Below, piece by piece: positions 34,044 through 41,387 of a stretch of DNA of 41,387 bases (positions are counted from its first letter, which is position 1; each line of letters opens with the position of its first letter). Source of the DNA: JAVVPL01 sp036655775 (GTDB taxonomy: Bacteria > Bacteroidota > Bacteroidia > Bacteroidales > P3). Under the pieces are notes generated by a model that worked only from the letters and a program-made list of their open reading frames with translations, was not told the origin of the DNA and did no database searches. Position numbers and translations under genes: made by a program. The stretch covers positions 1-41,387 of the forward strand of contig JAVVPL010000004.1 in NCBI GenBank assembly GCA_036655775.1, read 5' to 3'.

Positions 34044-36894
34044 TTAAATTTCTATCTCCGTAAGCATCGTCTACACGTCCCACTGTGGGCCAATATTTAT
34101 CATCGTATACTTGAGGAAAAGCCGCTTGTTGACGAGTATAAGGTTTATCCCAGGTATCGGCGCACACCACTTGCATTGTATGTGGGGCATTCTTAATAAG
34201 ATTAATAGTTTTATCGGCTTTGCCACTTTCTATTTCTGCAATTTCGGCGCGAATAGAAATAAAGGCATCTACCAAACGATCCAATTCAAACAAAGGTTCA
34301 CTTTCGGTAGGTTCCACCATCAAAGTGCCATGTACAGGAAAGGCAACCGTAGGCGCATGAAATCCATAATCCATCAAACGTTTTGCAAGATCGCCTACTT
34401 GTACGTCGGCACTCATGCTAAATTCATTACAATCGAGAATCATTTCGTGTGCACACATACCTTGTGCACCAGTATATAATATTTTATAATGTTTAGCAAG
34501 ACGTGCGCGTAAATAATTTGCGTTTAAAATAGCCCATTCGGTTGCATTTTTCAAACCATTTCCCCCTAACATTTTGATATAGCCATACGTAATAGGAAGT
34601 AAAAATGCACTTCCATAAGGGGAGGCAGATACAGCGCCTTGGTTATGCTTTTCACAAATAGGGCTTACACAATGACCAGGTAAAAAATCTACCAAATGTT
34701 TGGCAACGCCAATAGGACCTACTCCAGGACCGCCACCACCGTGAGGCATTGCAAAGGTTTTATGTAAATTTAAGTGACAAACATCGGCACCCATATATCC
34801 TGGACTTGTCAAACCTACTTGCGCATTCATATTGGCTCCATCCATATATACTTGGCCTCCACAATTGTGAACGGTTTTGATAATTTCCAAAATAGCTTCT
34901 TCAAAAACGCCATGTGTAGAAGGATAGGTTACCATGATACAAGCTAAATTGGCTTTGTGTTCTTCGGCTTTGGCTTTTAGATCTGCTATATCAATTTCGC
35001 CTTCAGAAGTAGATTTAATAATTACTACTTTCATCCCTGCCATAGTAGCTGAAGCGGGATTTGTTCCGTGAGCTGAAGCTGGAATTAAACAAATGTTACG
35101 ATTGCTTTCGCCTTTAGAAGCTTGATAGCGACGAATTACAGTAAGTCCGGCATATTCGCCCGCAGCTCCTGAATTAGCTTGAAAAGAAATTGCAGCAAAA
35201 CCTGTAATTTCCGAAAGAGCGATATTTAGATTATGAATTAATTCCAAATATCCTTGTGCTTGATCCCGAGGAACAAAAGGATGGATAGCTGCAAATTCGG
35301 GCATGCTTAAAGCCATCATTTCAGCAGCGGCATTCAATTTCATAGTACAAGAACCTAGGGGGATCATCGCTCTATTCAAAGAAAGATCTTTGACTTCAAG
35401 TTTTTTGATATAACGCATCATGTCCGTTTCGGAATGATATTTTTGAAAAACTTCATGTGTTAAAAATGAAGTGCTTCTTTTAAATTGATCGGGGAGTACC
35501 GTGGAGGCAATTTTATTATCGCCACAAGTTCCTTTACAAGGACAAATAGTTTCTGCAATTTTCCCTGCAGCCTTAGCAAAAATAGCCAAAATTTCGTTTA
35601 CGTCGTCCATTGAAGTGGTTTCATCTAAACTGATACCAATATGTGTGGAATCCATGTAATTGAAATTGATCCCAGCAGATAAAGCTTTTTGTCGAATTTC
35701 TTCAATGTTGACTCCTGCGGGTAATTCAATACAAAGCGTATCAAAAAATATTTTGTTATTTTGTTTGTATCCGTATTTTACAATATTGCGATCCAAGAGG
35801 GCAGTCATGCAGTGGATATCTTGTGCAATAGCACGAATACCTTCTTGTCCATGGTAAATTGCATACATTCCCGACATTATAGCCATTAAAGCTTGCGCGG
35901 TACAAATATTGGAAGTTGCTTTTTCACGTTTGATATGTTGTTCACGCGTTTGTAAAGCTAAGCGTAGGGCTCTGTTGCCTTGCGCATCCACTGTGATCCC
36001 AATAATACGACCTGGAATTTGACGTTTGAAATCGTCTTTACAAGCAAAAAATCCAGCCGAAGGTCCCCCAAATCCTAGAGGTAAGCCAAAACGTTGTGTG
36101 TTTCCAAACACACAATCGGCTCCCCATTGTCCAGGCTCCTTTAAAAGGGCTAATGCCATTAAATCGGAAGCTACAGCCACCATAATTCCAGCTTGGTGCG
36201 CTTTATTTATAAAGTCGGTATAATCACGTACAGCCCCTTTGGTATCTATATGTTGAACAATAGCCCCAAACATAAGTGGTGTTAAATTTATGGTTTCATG
36301 ATTGCCAAATATCAAATCGATACCCAACAAAGAAGCTCGGGTTTTAAGCACATCTATGGTTTGAGGATAGAGAGTGTCCGAAACAAATAATTGGTTTGCA
36401 CCTGCTTTTATGGCTTCACGAGAACGTGCATTGTGAAACATGATCATGGCTTCTGCTGCTGCCGTGGCTTCGTCCAAAAGAGAAGCATTGGTAAGAGACA
36501 TCCCTGTCATATCCAAAATGAGGGTTTGGTAATTCAAAAGAGCTTCCAAGCGACCTTGTGAAATTTCGGCTTGATAAGGCGTATACGAAGTGTACCAACC
36601 TGGATTTTCTAAAATGTTACGAGTAATTACAGCGGGTGTAATGCTATTATAATAACCTTGTCCAATATAGGTGCGAAAAATTTTATTTTTTGAACCTAGC
36701 GCTCTAATATGGTTTAAATACTCATATTCATTCATCCCCTCAGGCAAATCCAAAGGTTTTTTAAGTCGGATAGCTGTGGGCACTGTTTTAGCGATAAGTT
36801 CTTCCATCGAAGCAACGCCAATGACTTTCAGCATTTTTTGTGTCTGAGCCGCATCGGGTCCGTTGTGACGCGATACGAAATTATTTGTAATCAT
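34027..36894 (-). CDS. gcvP: Glycine dehydrogenase (decarboxylating), P protein
   Basis: Full-length P protein of the glycine cleavage system, 955 residues with the N- and C-terminal halves fused. It decarboxylates glycine with pyridoxal phosphate and passes the aminomethyl group to the lipoyl H protein. The PLP lysine is in HLNLHKTFAMPHGGGGPG near residue 708. The start (FVSRHNGPDAAQTQKML) and the block GSCTMKLNAAAEMM are typical. gcvT and gcvH are not in the window. No glycine riboswitch is seen in the short leader. The tRNA-Ser gene follows 26 bases after the stop. Confidence 0.97.
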   Translation of the reverse strand: MITNNFVSRHNGPDAAQTQKMLKVIGVASMEELIAKTVPTAIRLKKPLDLPEGMNEYEYLNHIRALGSKNKIFRTYIGQGYYNSITPAVITRNILENPGWYTSYTPYQAEISQGRLEALLNYQTLILDMTGMSLTNASLLDEATAAAEAMIMFHNARSREAIKAGANQLFVSDTLYPQTIDVLKTRASLLGIDLIFGNHETINLTPLMFGAIVQHIDTKGAVRDYTDFINKAHQAGIMVAVASDLMALALLKEPGQWGADCVFGNTQRFGLPLGFGGPSAGFFACKDDFKRQIPGRIIGITVDAQGNRALRLALQTREQHIKREKATSNICTAQALMAIMSGMYAIYHGQEGIRAIAQDIHCMTALLDRNIVKYGYKQNNKIFFDTLCIELPAGVNIEEIRQKALSAGINFNYMDSTHIGISLDETTSMDDVNEILAIFAKAAGKIAETICPCKGTCGDNKIASTVLPDQFKRSTSFLTHEVFQKYHSETDMMRYIKKLEVKDLSLNRAMIPLGSCTMKLNAAAEMMALSMPEFAAIHPFVPRDQAQGYLELIHNLNIALSEITGFAAISFQANSGAAGEYAGLTVIRRYQASKGESNRNICLIPASAHGTNPASATMAGMKVVIIKSTSEGEIDIADLKAKAEEHKANLACIMVTYPSTHGVFEEAILEIIKTVHNCGGQVYMDGANMNAQVGLTSPGYMGADVCHLNLHKTFAMPHGGGGPGVGPIGVAKHLVDFLPGHCVSPICEKHNQGAVSASPYGSAFLLPITYGYIKMLGGNGLKNATEWAILNANYLRARLAKHYKILYTGAQGMCAHEMILDCNEFSMSADVQVGDLAKRLMDYGFHAPTVAFPVHGTLMVEPTESEPLFELDRLVDAFISIRAEIAEIESGKADKTINLIKNAPHTMQVVCADTWDKPYTRQQAAFPQVYDDKYWPTVGRVDDAYGDRNLTCCCN

Positions 36895-36927
36895 ATAGTG
36901 TTTATTTTATTTATTTGCAATAAGAGA

Positions 36928-36935
36928 CAAAGTTA
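36928..36935 (-). promoter_or_regulatory. gcvP promoter -7 element
   Basis: TAACTTTG on the minus strand is a perfect match, 33 bases upstream of the gcvP ATG. The -33 region has only a weak GTTTC. Confidence 0.45.
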
Positions 36936-36952
36936 AGAAAATTTCATGATTT

Positions 36953-37639
36953 TTAGAAACGACTTCCATGTTTTTTCCAATAAAGGATAAGCACAACGCC
37001 AAAGAGCATTCCTCCTAAATGGGCAAAATGCGCGATATTGCCCCCAGATCCAGAAATTCCCGCAAAGAGTTCGATAAGTCCATAAAGGAGTACAAACCAT
37101 TTTGCTTTTAAAGGAAATAAAAAGTAAATATAAATACGTGTATTTGGAAAAATCATACCAAAGGCAAGTAGGATTCCAAAAACAGCTCCAGAAGCGCCAA
37201 TGGTAACCGCGTTGTTGATAAATGAATTAATATATGCCGCTCCAAAAGAGCCTGATAAATTATAAATATCCCAAGTCATAGCTAGGGTTTGAATCATCCC
37301 TGCACCAATTCCCGTAACTAGATAATAAAATAAAAAACGTTTGCCTCCCCAATAATTTTCTAAGGCATATCCAAACATCCAAAGCGCAAACATATTGAAA
37401 AATAAATGCGAAAAACTTCCATGCATAAACATGTACGTAATATATTGGAAAGGATAAAAATTATCTGCCGAATAATAGTGAAGACCCAAGTATTTGGATA
37501 AATCAATTCCCCTAGTTCCCAAAGTGAGATCGGCTAAAAAAAACAAAGCATTAATGATCAATAAATTTTTTACCACGGGAGGTAAATAGCTAAATCCACT
37601 AAATTGGTAATTGGCACTGTTGTTATTACTATTCATCAT
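36953..37639 (-). CDS. Rhomboid family intramembrane serine protease
   Basis: A 228-residue inner-membrane protease with six predicted segments. The catalytic serine is Ser150 in GASGAVFG and the histidine His207 in HFAHLGGMLFG; HLFFN at 78-82 supplies the conserved His and Asn of the second segment. It would cleave membrane proteins within their transmembrane helices; its substrates are unknown. The gene lies 14 bases after mutL and is likely cotranscribed. Confidence 0.93.
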   Translation of the reverse strand: MMNSNNNSANYQFSGFSYLPPVVKNLLIINALFFLADLTLGTRGIDLSKYLGLHYYSADNFYPFQYITYMFMHGSFSHLFFNMFALWMFGYALENYWGGKRFLFYYLVTGIGAGMIQTLAMTWDIYNLSGSFGAAYINSFINNAVTIGASGAVFGILLAFGMIFPNTRIYIYFLFPLKAKWFVLLYGLIELFAGISGSGGNIAHFAHLGGMLFGVVLILYWKKHGSRF

Positions 37640-37653
37640 ATATGTTTATATTT

Positions 37654-39594
37654 TTATTTTAAAAATTGTTCTGCGATTTGATCTGTGGATAGAACCCAAA
37701 AAGTTTTTTTCCCAGAAGGCGACTTTTCTGCATAAATACAAGCAAACAATTGGTCAATAATGTAAAGCATTTCTTCTACATTCAAAAATTTTCCTTTTTT
37801 TATGCTCAATTGTTTAGCCACCGAAGAGGCTACATCCGTTTTCTTTTCGCGGTGTGGATGCATCAAAAGTTCTTTGTAATTGTCCAAAATTGCTTCAAGG
37901 GCAAGCCCTACTTCTTCGTTACTTACTTCGGGAGGCGTGCCATTGACAACAAAACTGCATTGCCCCAACCCTTCGATATCCCACCCTAAAATCAACAACT
38001 CTTCCTTTAAATCGATCAGAATTTCCGTGTTGGAAGGCGAAAATTCAAGAGTTTGAGGAAATAAACTTCTTTGAGAAAGAATTCGATTGTGAGAATCTTT
38101 TTCTTTAAATCTTTCAAAAAGGATACGTTCCGAGGCGGCTTGTTGATCAATAATAACGATACCTGAACGTAAGGATGCCACAATATACGTTTGTTGAATT
38201 TGAAAAACACGAGCGGCTTGCTCTTGTGTATTTTGCATGTCGGTATCAAGAGGTAAACAAATTTGAGAACTTATGGTAGTAGTGGGTTCTAATATGTTTT
38301 GCGTAGAGTGAATTTCTGCAAAATTGTCCAAATATGCTTCCTTACTTCGATTGGATAACTTGCTAAATCCGTACGGATTTTGATAGGAATTAACATTGGC
38401 AGACAAATTTGTATCTTTAACCCATTTTTCGTTTACACTAGAAGGCTGCGCATTTTGTTGAGAAAGCAAACTCTCCAAACTGGGGGTATCGAAAGGATTG
38501 TATTGGGGATTAAAATGTAAATCGGGAGGCGGAGGAATGTATCCTTCGGGTAGAGGGGTAGGTGCAAATTGATTGGTTAAATCAAAATCAATGGAAGGGG
38601 GAATACTATGAATACCTATTGCATGCTTGACAATAGAGAGCAAAATGCCATAAATCATTTTTTCATCCGCAAAACGAATTTCTGTTTTGGTGGGGTGTAT
38701 ATTGATATCAATGCTTTTGGGATCGACCTCTAAAAATAAAAAATAAACAGGATAGCTTTTTTGAGGCAATAAATCTTTAAAAGCAGTTTCTATGGCGTGG
38801 TTCAACCCCAAATGTTTGATGTATCGACCATTTACAAATAAATATTGTTTATTTCTGTTTTTTGTTGAATAATCGGGTTTGCAAATATAGCCTGCAATAG
38901 AAATTTCCGTCAAAGATTCGTCTACTTTTACCAATCTACTTTGAAAGATGCTGCCCATAAGTTGTACAATACGATGATTGAGATGGGAAGGTTCTAAATT
39001 ATATATTTTTTTATCATCTTTATAAAAAATAAATTTGATGCCAGGATTGGCCAAAGCAATTTTAAAAAAATCCTCTTCTATATAATGAAATTCAGTCTCA
39101 TTATTTTTTAAAAATTGACGACGTGCAGGGGTGTTATAATATAAATGTTTCACTGCAATAGAAGTGCCCGCATTACATTGACAAGGGCTTTCTTCTTTTA
39201 TTTCTGAACCTTCTAAAGTCACACAATAGCCCAGTTCTTCATTTGCCAAACGAGTTTTAAGTTCAATTTTAGCAATAGCAGCAATAGACGCAAGGGCTTC
39301 ACCTCTAAATCCCATGGTTCGGATTGCATATAAATCGTGTGCTTCTTTTATTTTGGAAGTGGCATGGCGTAAAAAACACTTACTTGCATCCGCAGGTGAC
39401 ATGCCGCAACCATTGTCAATAATTTGAATTAGGGTACGTCCTGCTTCTTGTATAATAAGTTCTATTTGGGTAGCTCCTGCATCTATGGCATTTTCTAGCA
39501 ATTCTTTCACTGCTGCAGAAGGACGATTGACCACTTCGCCTGCCGCAATTTGATTGGCAACGAAATCGGGAAGAAGATGAATGAGATCGGACAT
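37654..39594 (-). CDS. mutL: DNA mismatch repair protein MutL
   Basis: A 646-residue MutL that links mismatch recognition to strand removal. The N-terminal GHL ATPase is intact: ELLENAIDAGA, DNGCGM, RHATSKI and TMGFRGEAL. A Pro/Gln/Asn-rich linker of about 150 residues follows. In the C-terminal dimerisation domain the endonuclease motif DQHA(x)2E(x)4E appears as DQQAASERILFE at 483-494, with Gln in place of His. The usual CPHGRP is replaced by SPSGKK near 624, and the ACxxA block by AKQLS. The protein therefore probably lacks nicking activity. It overlaps no neighbour: 12 bases after the small membrane protein gene, 14 before the rhomboid gene. Confidence 0.95.
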   Translation of the reverse strand: MSDLIHLLPDFVANQIAAGEVVNRPSAAVKELLENAIDAGATQIELIIQEAGRTLIQIIDNGCGMSPADASKCFLRHATSKIKEAHDLYAIRTMGFRGEALASIAAIAKIELKTRLANEELGYCVTLEGSEIKEESPCQCNAGTSIAVKHLYYNTPARRQFLKNNETEFHYIEEDFFKIALANPGIKFIFYKDDKKIYNLEPSHLNHRIVQLMGSIFQSRLVKVDESLTEISIAGYICKPDYSTKNRNKQYLFVNGRYIKHLGLNHAIETAFKDLLPQKSYPVYFLFLEVDPKSIDINIHPTKTEIRFADEKMIYGILLSIVKHAIGIHSIPPSIDFDLTNQFAPTPLPEGYIPPPPDLHFNPQYNPFDTPSLESLLSQQNAQPSSVNEKWVKDTNLSANVNSYQNPYGFSKLSNRSKEAYLDNFAEIHSTQNILEPTTTISSQICLPLDTDMQNTQEQAARVFQIQQTYIVASLRSGIVIIDQQAASERILFERFKEKDSHNRILSQRSLFPQTLEFSPSNTEILIDLKEELLILGWDIEGLGQCSFVVNGTPPEVSNEEVGLALEAILDNYKELLMHPHREKKTDVASSVAKQLSIKKGKFLNVEEMLYIIDQLFACIYAEKSPSGKKTFWVLSTDQIAEQFLK

Positions 39595-39606
39595 TTCTTG
39601 TGAGTC

Positions 39607-39897
39607 TTATTTTAGAAAATAAACAATGAAAAGTAAAAGAATACCAAGATAAATTAAAATTTTCTTTGTGGAAAGTAACCCTTCACTTTTCTTTTGGGGG
39701 CGATACCGTTCCATTTTTTTTCTGAGACGAAGTTCACGTTCGGCACTAGTGAGATCGAATTCTGTGTCGGCATTTTCTGCTTCGGCTTCTTTTTTGAGTT
39801 CGTTCAAATGTTCTTCTCTTTCGCTATAATATAAGGGTTTATAACTAAAACTACGAGGTTTGCGTACTTGAAAAAAAGATGGGAGTAATGAAGACAT
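39607..39897 (-). CDS. Small tail-anchored protein of unknown function
   Basis: A 96-residue protein with a charged, probably helical middle (about 25-75, rich in Glu, Lys and Arg) and one C-terminal membrane helix (ILIYLGILLLFIVYFL). It looks like a tail-anchored inner-membrane protein. I associate this layout with small conserved proteins beside mutL in Bacteroidales, but cannot confirm that here. It heads the mutL-rhomboid operon, with a perfect -7 element 20 bases upstream. Confidence 0.75.
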   Translation of the reverse strand: MSSLLPSFFQVRKPRSFSYKPLYYSEREEHLNELKKEAEAENADTEFDLTSAERELRLRKKMERYRPQKKSEGLLSTKKILIYLGILLLFIVYFLK

Positions 39898-39917
39898 GGC
39901 TCTAATTTTTTAATCTA

Positions 39918-39925
39918 CAAAAATA
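39918..39925 (-). promoter_or_regulatory. -7 element of the mutL operon
   Basis: TATTTTTG on the minus strand, a perfect match just upstream of the small membrane protein gene; no -33 element is evident. Confidence 0.4.
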
Positions 39926-39969
39926 AGAAAAATAAATGAGTTTTACTAAGGTTTTTGGTTAAAAATTAG

Positions 39970-39977
39970 TATATTTG
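39970..39977 (+). promoter_or_regulatory. -7 element of the membrane-anchored protein gene
   Basis: TATATTTG, a perfect match, 33 bases ahead of the ATG at 40011. The nearest TTTG (39954-39957) is only 12 bases away. Confidence 0.4.
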
Positions 39978-40010
39978 TATTCTCAATTCGAGGAACACAA
40001 TATCTAAACT

Positions 40011-40448
40011 ATGGAATATTTATCACAAATCACAGAAATGGGAATGGGTGAAATCCTTTTGATTTTATTCGTTTGCGTTTATTTTCTATATAGAATGTAT
40101 TCTCAAATGCAACAAGCCAAGGAAGAACAAGCCCAAAGAAATCAAAATCCCACTCCATCGGTATTTGAATTTCCAAATACTGATGAAGCTAGCGATGAGT
40201 ACTATGCCGAATCTCAAGAAAAAGAGGTAGAAGTTTTTTCGCAAGCACAAGCGGAAGATCTTCCTTACTTTACTTATGAATCCCTCAAAATGGACTCCCT
40301 CGAAATGGAAAATTCATTGCCTTCAGAGGCAGAAAATAAAAAAACATATTCACATTCTATATTACAGGAAGAAGAAGAGTTAACCACTGAATTTGATCTT
40401 CAAAAAGCAATTATATATCAAACTATTTTAGAAAAAAAATACGTATAA
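40011..40448 (+). CDS. Membrane-anchored protein of unknown function
   Basis: A 145-residue protein with one membrane helix near the N-terminus (about 15-30, ILLILFVCVYFLY) and a long acidic, Gln- and Glu-rich tail of low complexity. The C-terminus (TTEFDLQKAIIYQTILEKKYV) is the best structured part and resembles the conserved ending of a small Bacteroidetes-specific family of unknown function. A five-codon tandem duplication (SLKMD, SLEME) lies at 40281-40310. It is probably an inner-membrane protein with a cytoplasmic tail. Confidence 0.72.
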   Translation: MEYLSQITEMGMGEILLILFVCVYFLYRMYSQMQQAKEEQAQRNQNPTPSVFEFPNTDEASDEYYAESQEKEVEVFSQAQAEDLPYFTYESLKMDSLEMENSLPSEAENKKTYSHSILQEEEELTTEFDLQKAIIYQTILEKKYV

Positions 40449-40458
40449 TCGTTTAAAC

Positions 40459-40489
40459 TTTGTTATTTCAAAAAAAACACATACATTTG
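40459..40489 (+). promoter_or_regulatory. Strong promoter immediately upstream of a terminator
   Basis: TTTG (40459-40462) lies 19 bases before TACATTTG (40482-40489), one of the best promoter matches in the window. Transcription would begin near 40495, only a few bases before the hairpin at 40499. Confidence 0.6.
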
Positions 40490-40498
40490 CATAAAATT

Positions 40499-40539
40499 AC
40501 GAGGGTTTGTTCACAAGAACAAGCTCTCGTAGTTTTTTA
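40499..40539 (+). terminator. Intrinsic terminator (possible short RNA or attenuator)
   Basis: ACGAGGGTTTGTTC (40499-40512) pairs with GAACAAGCTCTCGT (40517-40530) over 14 pairs including two G-U, around an ACAA loop, followed by AG and six T. It may end the upstream gene (stop at 40448) or cut short transcripts from the promoter at 40459-40489. Confidence 0.85.
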
Positions 40540-40609
40540 TTATAAAAACAATAAATAATTATAAATTTTCAAGAGATCTAAAAGATCTACATGTTCGTCA
40601 ACTTCTTAT

Positions 40610-40617
40610 TACTTTTG
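40610..40617 (+). promoter_or_regulatory. Probable greA promoter -7 element
   Basis: TACTTTTG is a perfect match. The -33 region is weak (TTCG at 40594-40597). The resulting leader is about 140 bases and contains a small ORF. The gap 40449-40764 thus holds promoter, terminator, an AGATCT-AAA-AGATCT inverted repeat near 40576, this element, and the small ORF. Confidence 0.45.
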
Positions 40618-40628
40618 TGAAATAGAGA

Positions 40629-40700
40629 ATGAATATGAGAATAAAGCACACCCCTAAGTGTGAAGTAAACTTATGTGAATTTTCTTTGGATTTAATGTAA
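40629..40700 (+). CDS. Possible 23-residue leader ORF upstream of greA
   Basis: An ATG at 40629, 11 bases after a perfect -7 element, opens a 23-codon ORF (begins MNMRIKHTPKCEVNLC) ending in TAA at 40698-40700. It overlaps a small CACAC/GTGTG inverted repeat. No similarity is recognised, and no Shine-Dalgarno precedes it. It could be a leader peptide, an unrelated small protein, or chance. Confidence 0.25.
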   Translation: MNMRIKHTPKCEVNLCEFSLDLM

Positions 40701-40764
40701 AAAGAGGAGGATGGCAAGTATTTGTATTTTTTTCTTTTGAAAGATACCTACTAAAACGAATAAA

Positions 40765-41241
40765 ATGGGATCAATTAAGTATTACAGCAAAGAAGGTTTG
40801 CAAAGATTGAAAGATGAATTGGAACATTTAGTGAGAGTGGAGCGTCCCTCTATTTCTCATCAAATTGCAGAAGCCAGAGATAAAGGCGATTTGTCGGAAA
40901 ATGCAGAATATGATGCTGCCAAAGAAGCTCAAGGACTTTTGGAACTTAAAATATCCAAAATGCAAACTGAGGTGGCCAATGCTCGTATTGTAGATGAAAG
41001 TAAATTAGATGCTTCTAAAGTATTGTTATTTTCGACAGTCAAAGTCAAAAATAAAAAAAATGGAGCGACTATGGAATATACCTTAGTGCCCGAAAATGAA
41101 GCCGATTTAAAATCGGGTAAACTCTCTGTTTCCTCGCCTATATCTAGAGGTTTATTAGGTTCAAGAGTTGGTGATAATGTAGACGTACAAGTGCCTGCAG
41201 GTGTCATTCCTTTTGAAATTATAGAAATTTCACGTAAATAA
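40765..41241 (+). CDS. greA: Transcription elongation factor GreA
   Basis: A 158-residue secondary-channel factor that stimulates RNA cleavage by backtracked RNA polymerase. The N-terminal coiled coil carries the tip motif GDLSENAEYDAAKEAQ (about 34-49) with the acidic residues that act in the polymerase active site. The C-terminal FKBP-like domain includes SPISRGLLGSRVGDNVDVQVP. Length and motifs are normal. The HIT gene follows after 26 bases, probably in the same operon. Confidence 0.97.
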   Translation: MGSIKYYSKEGLQRLKDELEHLVRVERPSISHQIAEARDKGDLSENAEYDAAKEAQGLLELKISKMQTEVANARIVDESKLDASKVLLFSTVKVKNKKNGATMEYTLVPENEADLKSGKLSVSSPISRGLLGSRVGDNVDVQVPAGVIPFEIIEISRK

Positions 41242-41267
41242 ATTTACAAAAATAAAATTCATTAGCC

Positions 41268-41387
41268 ATGGCTAGTATTTTTTCAAAAATTATAGCAGGA
41301 GAAATTCCTGCTTATAAAGTGGCAGAGGATGAAAATTTCTTTGCTTTTTTGGATATTGCCCCTCTTGCGAAAGGCCATACCCTTGTA
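41268..41387 (+). CDS. HIT family protein, 5' part only
   Basis: The first 40 codons of a histidine-triad (Hint-like) hydrolase, cut by the window edge. MASIFSKIIAGEIPAYKVAE and FFAFLDIAPLAKGHTLV match the start of the family, which hydrolyses purine nucleotide phosphoramidates or related compounds. The HxHxH active site lies beyond the window. Confidence 0.88.
   Translation, partial: MASIFSKIIAGEIPAYKVAEDENFFAFLDIAPLAKGHTLV

Noticed and set aside
36895..36952. Glycine riboswitch upstream of gcvP
   Set aside because: The leader is only a few dozen bases and A/T-rich, too short for the aptamer.

Overview
The window is AT-rich chromosomal DNA from a member of the Bacteroidetes, most likely the order Bacteroidales. 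The evidence is consistent: a 288-residue primary sigma factor of the short Bacteroidetes type, many promoters of the Bacteroidetes form (TTTG about 19-21 bases ahead of TAnnTTTG), few Shine-Dalgarno sequences, a secreted metalloprotease ending in a type IX secretion sorting domain, and several protein families typical of the phylum (DUF4878 and PepSY-like exported proteins, the DUF2520/KdsC pair). I cannot name the genus. I see no insertion sequence, prophage, CRISPR array, restriction system or rRNA operon. One tRNA gene is present.

Layout from left to right. 80-1272: two probable lipoproteins (a YiiX-type permuted papain-like protein and a DUF4878 protein) ending at a strong hairpin terminator. 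1428-4150 (minus): two major facilitator exporters in one operon. 4296-8689: sbcD and sbcC, divergent from the exporters. 8708-11164 (minus): pheT. 11394-12236: a secreted protein with YD-like repeats. 12276-14765 (minus): iron-type alcohol dehydrogenase, DUF2520 protein and KdsC-like phosphatase in one operon. 14878-21837: a long plus-strand run with an exported thioredoxin-like protein, rsgA, an AI-2E family membrane protein, radC, then a tightly packed envelope-glycan trio (polysaccharide deacetylase, FemAB/GNAT-like transferase, GT4 glycosyltransferase). 21934-27132: dnaE, a 23-bp tandem repeat array, then pyrH and frr. 27245-28111 (minus): rpoD, divergent from mltG at overlapping promoters. 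29459-33161: the type IX secreted M6 protease and a GT2 glycosyltransferase. 33409-33846: a PepSY-like exported protein. 33914-39897 (minus): tRNA-Ser(CGA), gcvP, a rhomboid protease, mutL and a small tail-anchored protein. 40011-41387: a membrane-anchored protein of unknown function, a regulatory-looking intergenic region, greA, and the start of a HIT family gene cut by the window edge.

Most genes are housekeeping: replication and repair (dnaE, sbcCD, radC, mutL), transcription (rpoD, greA), translation (pheT, frr, rsgA, tRNA-Ser), nucleotide and one-carbon metabolism (pyrH, gcvP), and envelope work (mltG, KdsC-like, glycan genes, secreted protease). I did not find a clear new multi-gene system. 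The most unusual signals are non-coding: an eleven-unit 23-bp repeat array between dnaE and pyrH, a strong promoter followed almost at once by a strong terminator upstream of greA, and a terminator whose left arm is exactly duplicated. MutL also appears to lack its endonuclease metal-binding motifs. Several upstream TTG or GTG starts were moved downstream because a promoter overlaps the upstream start codon or a better start lies downstream.
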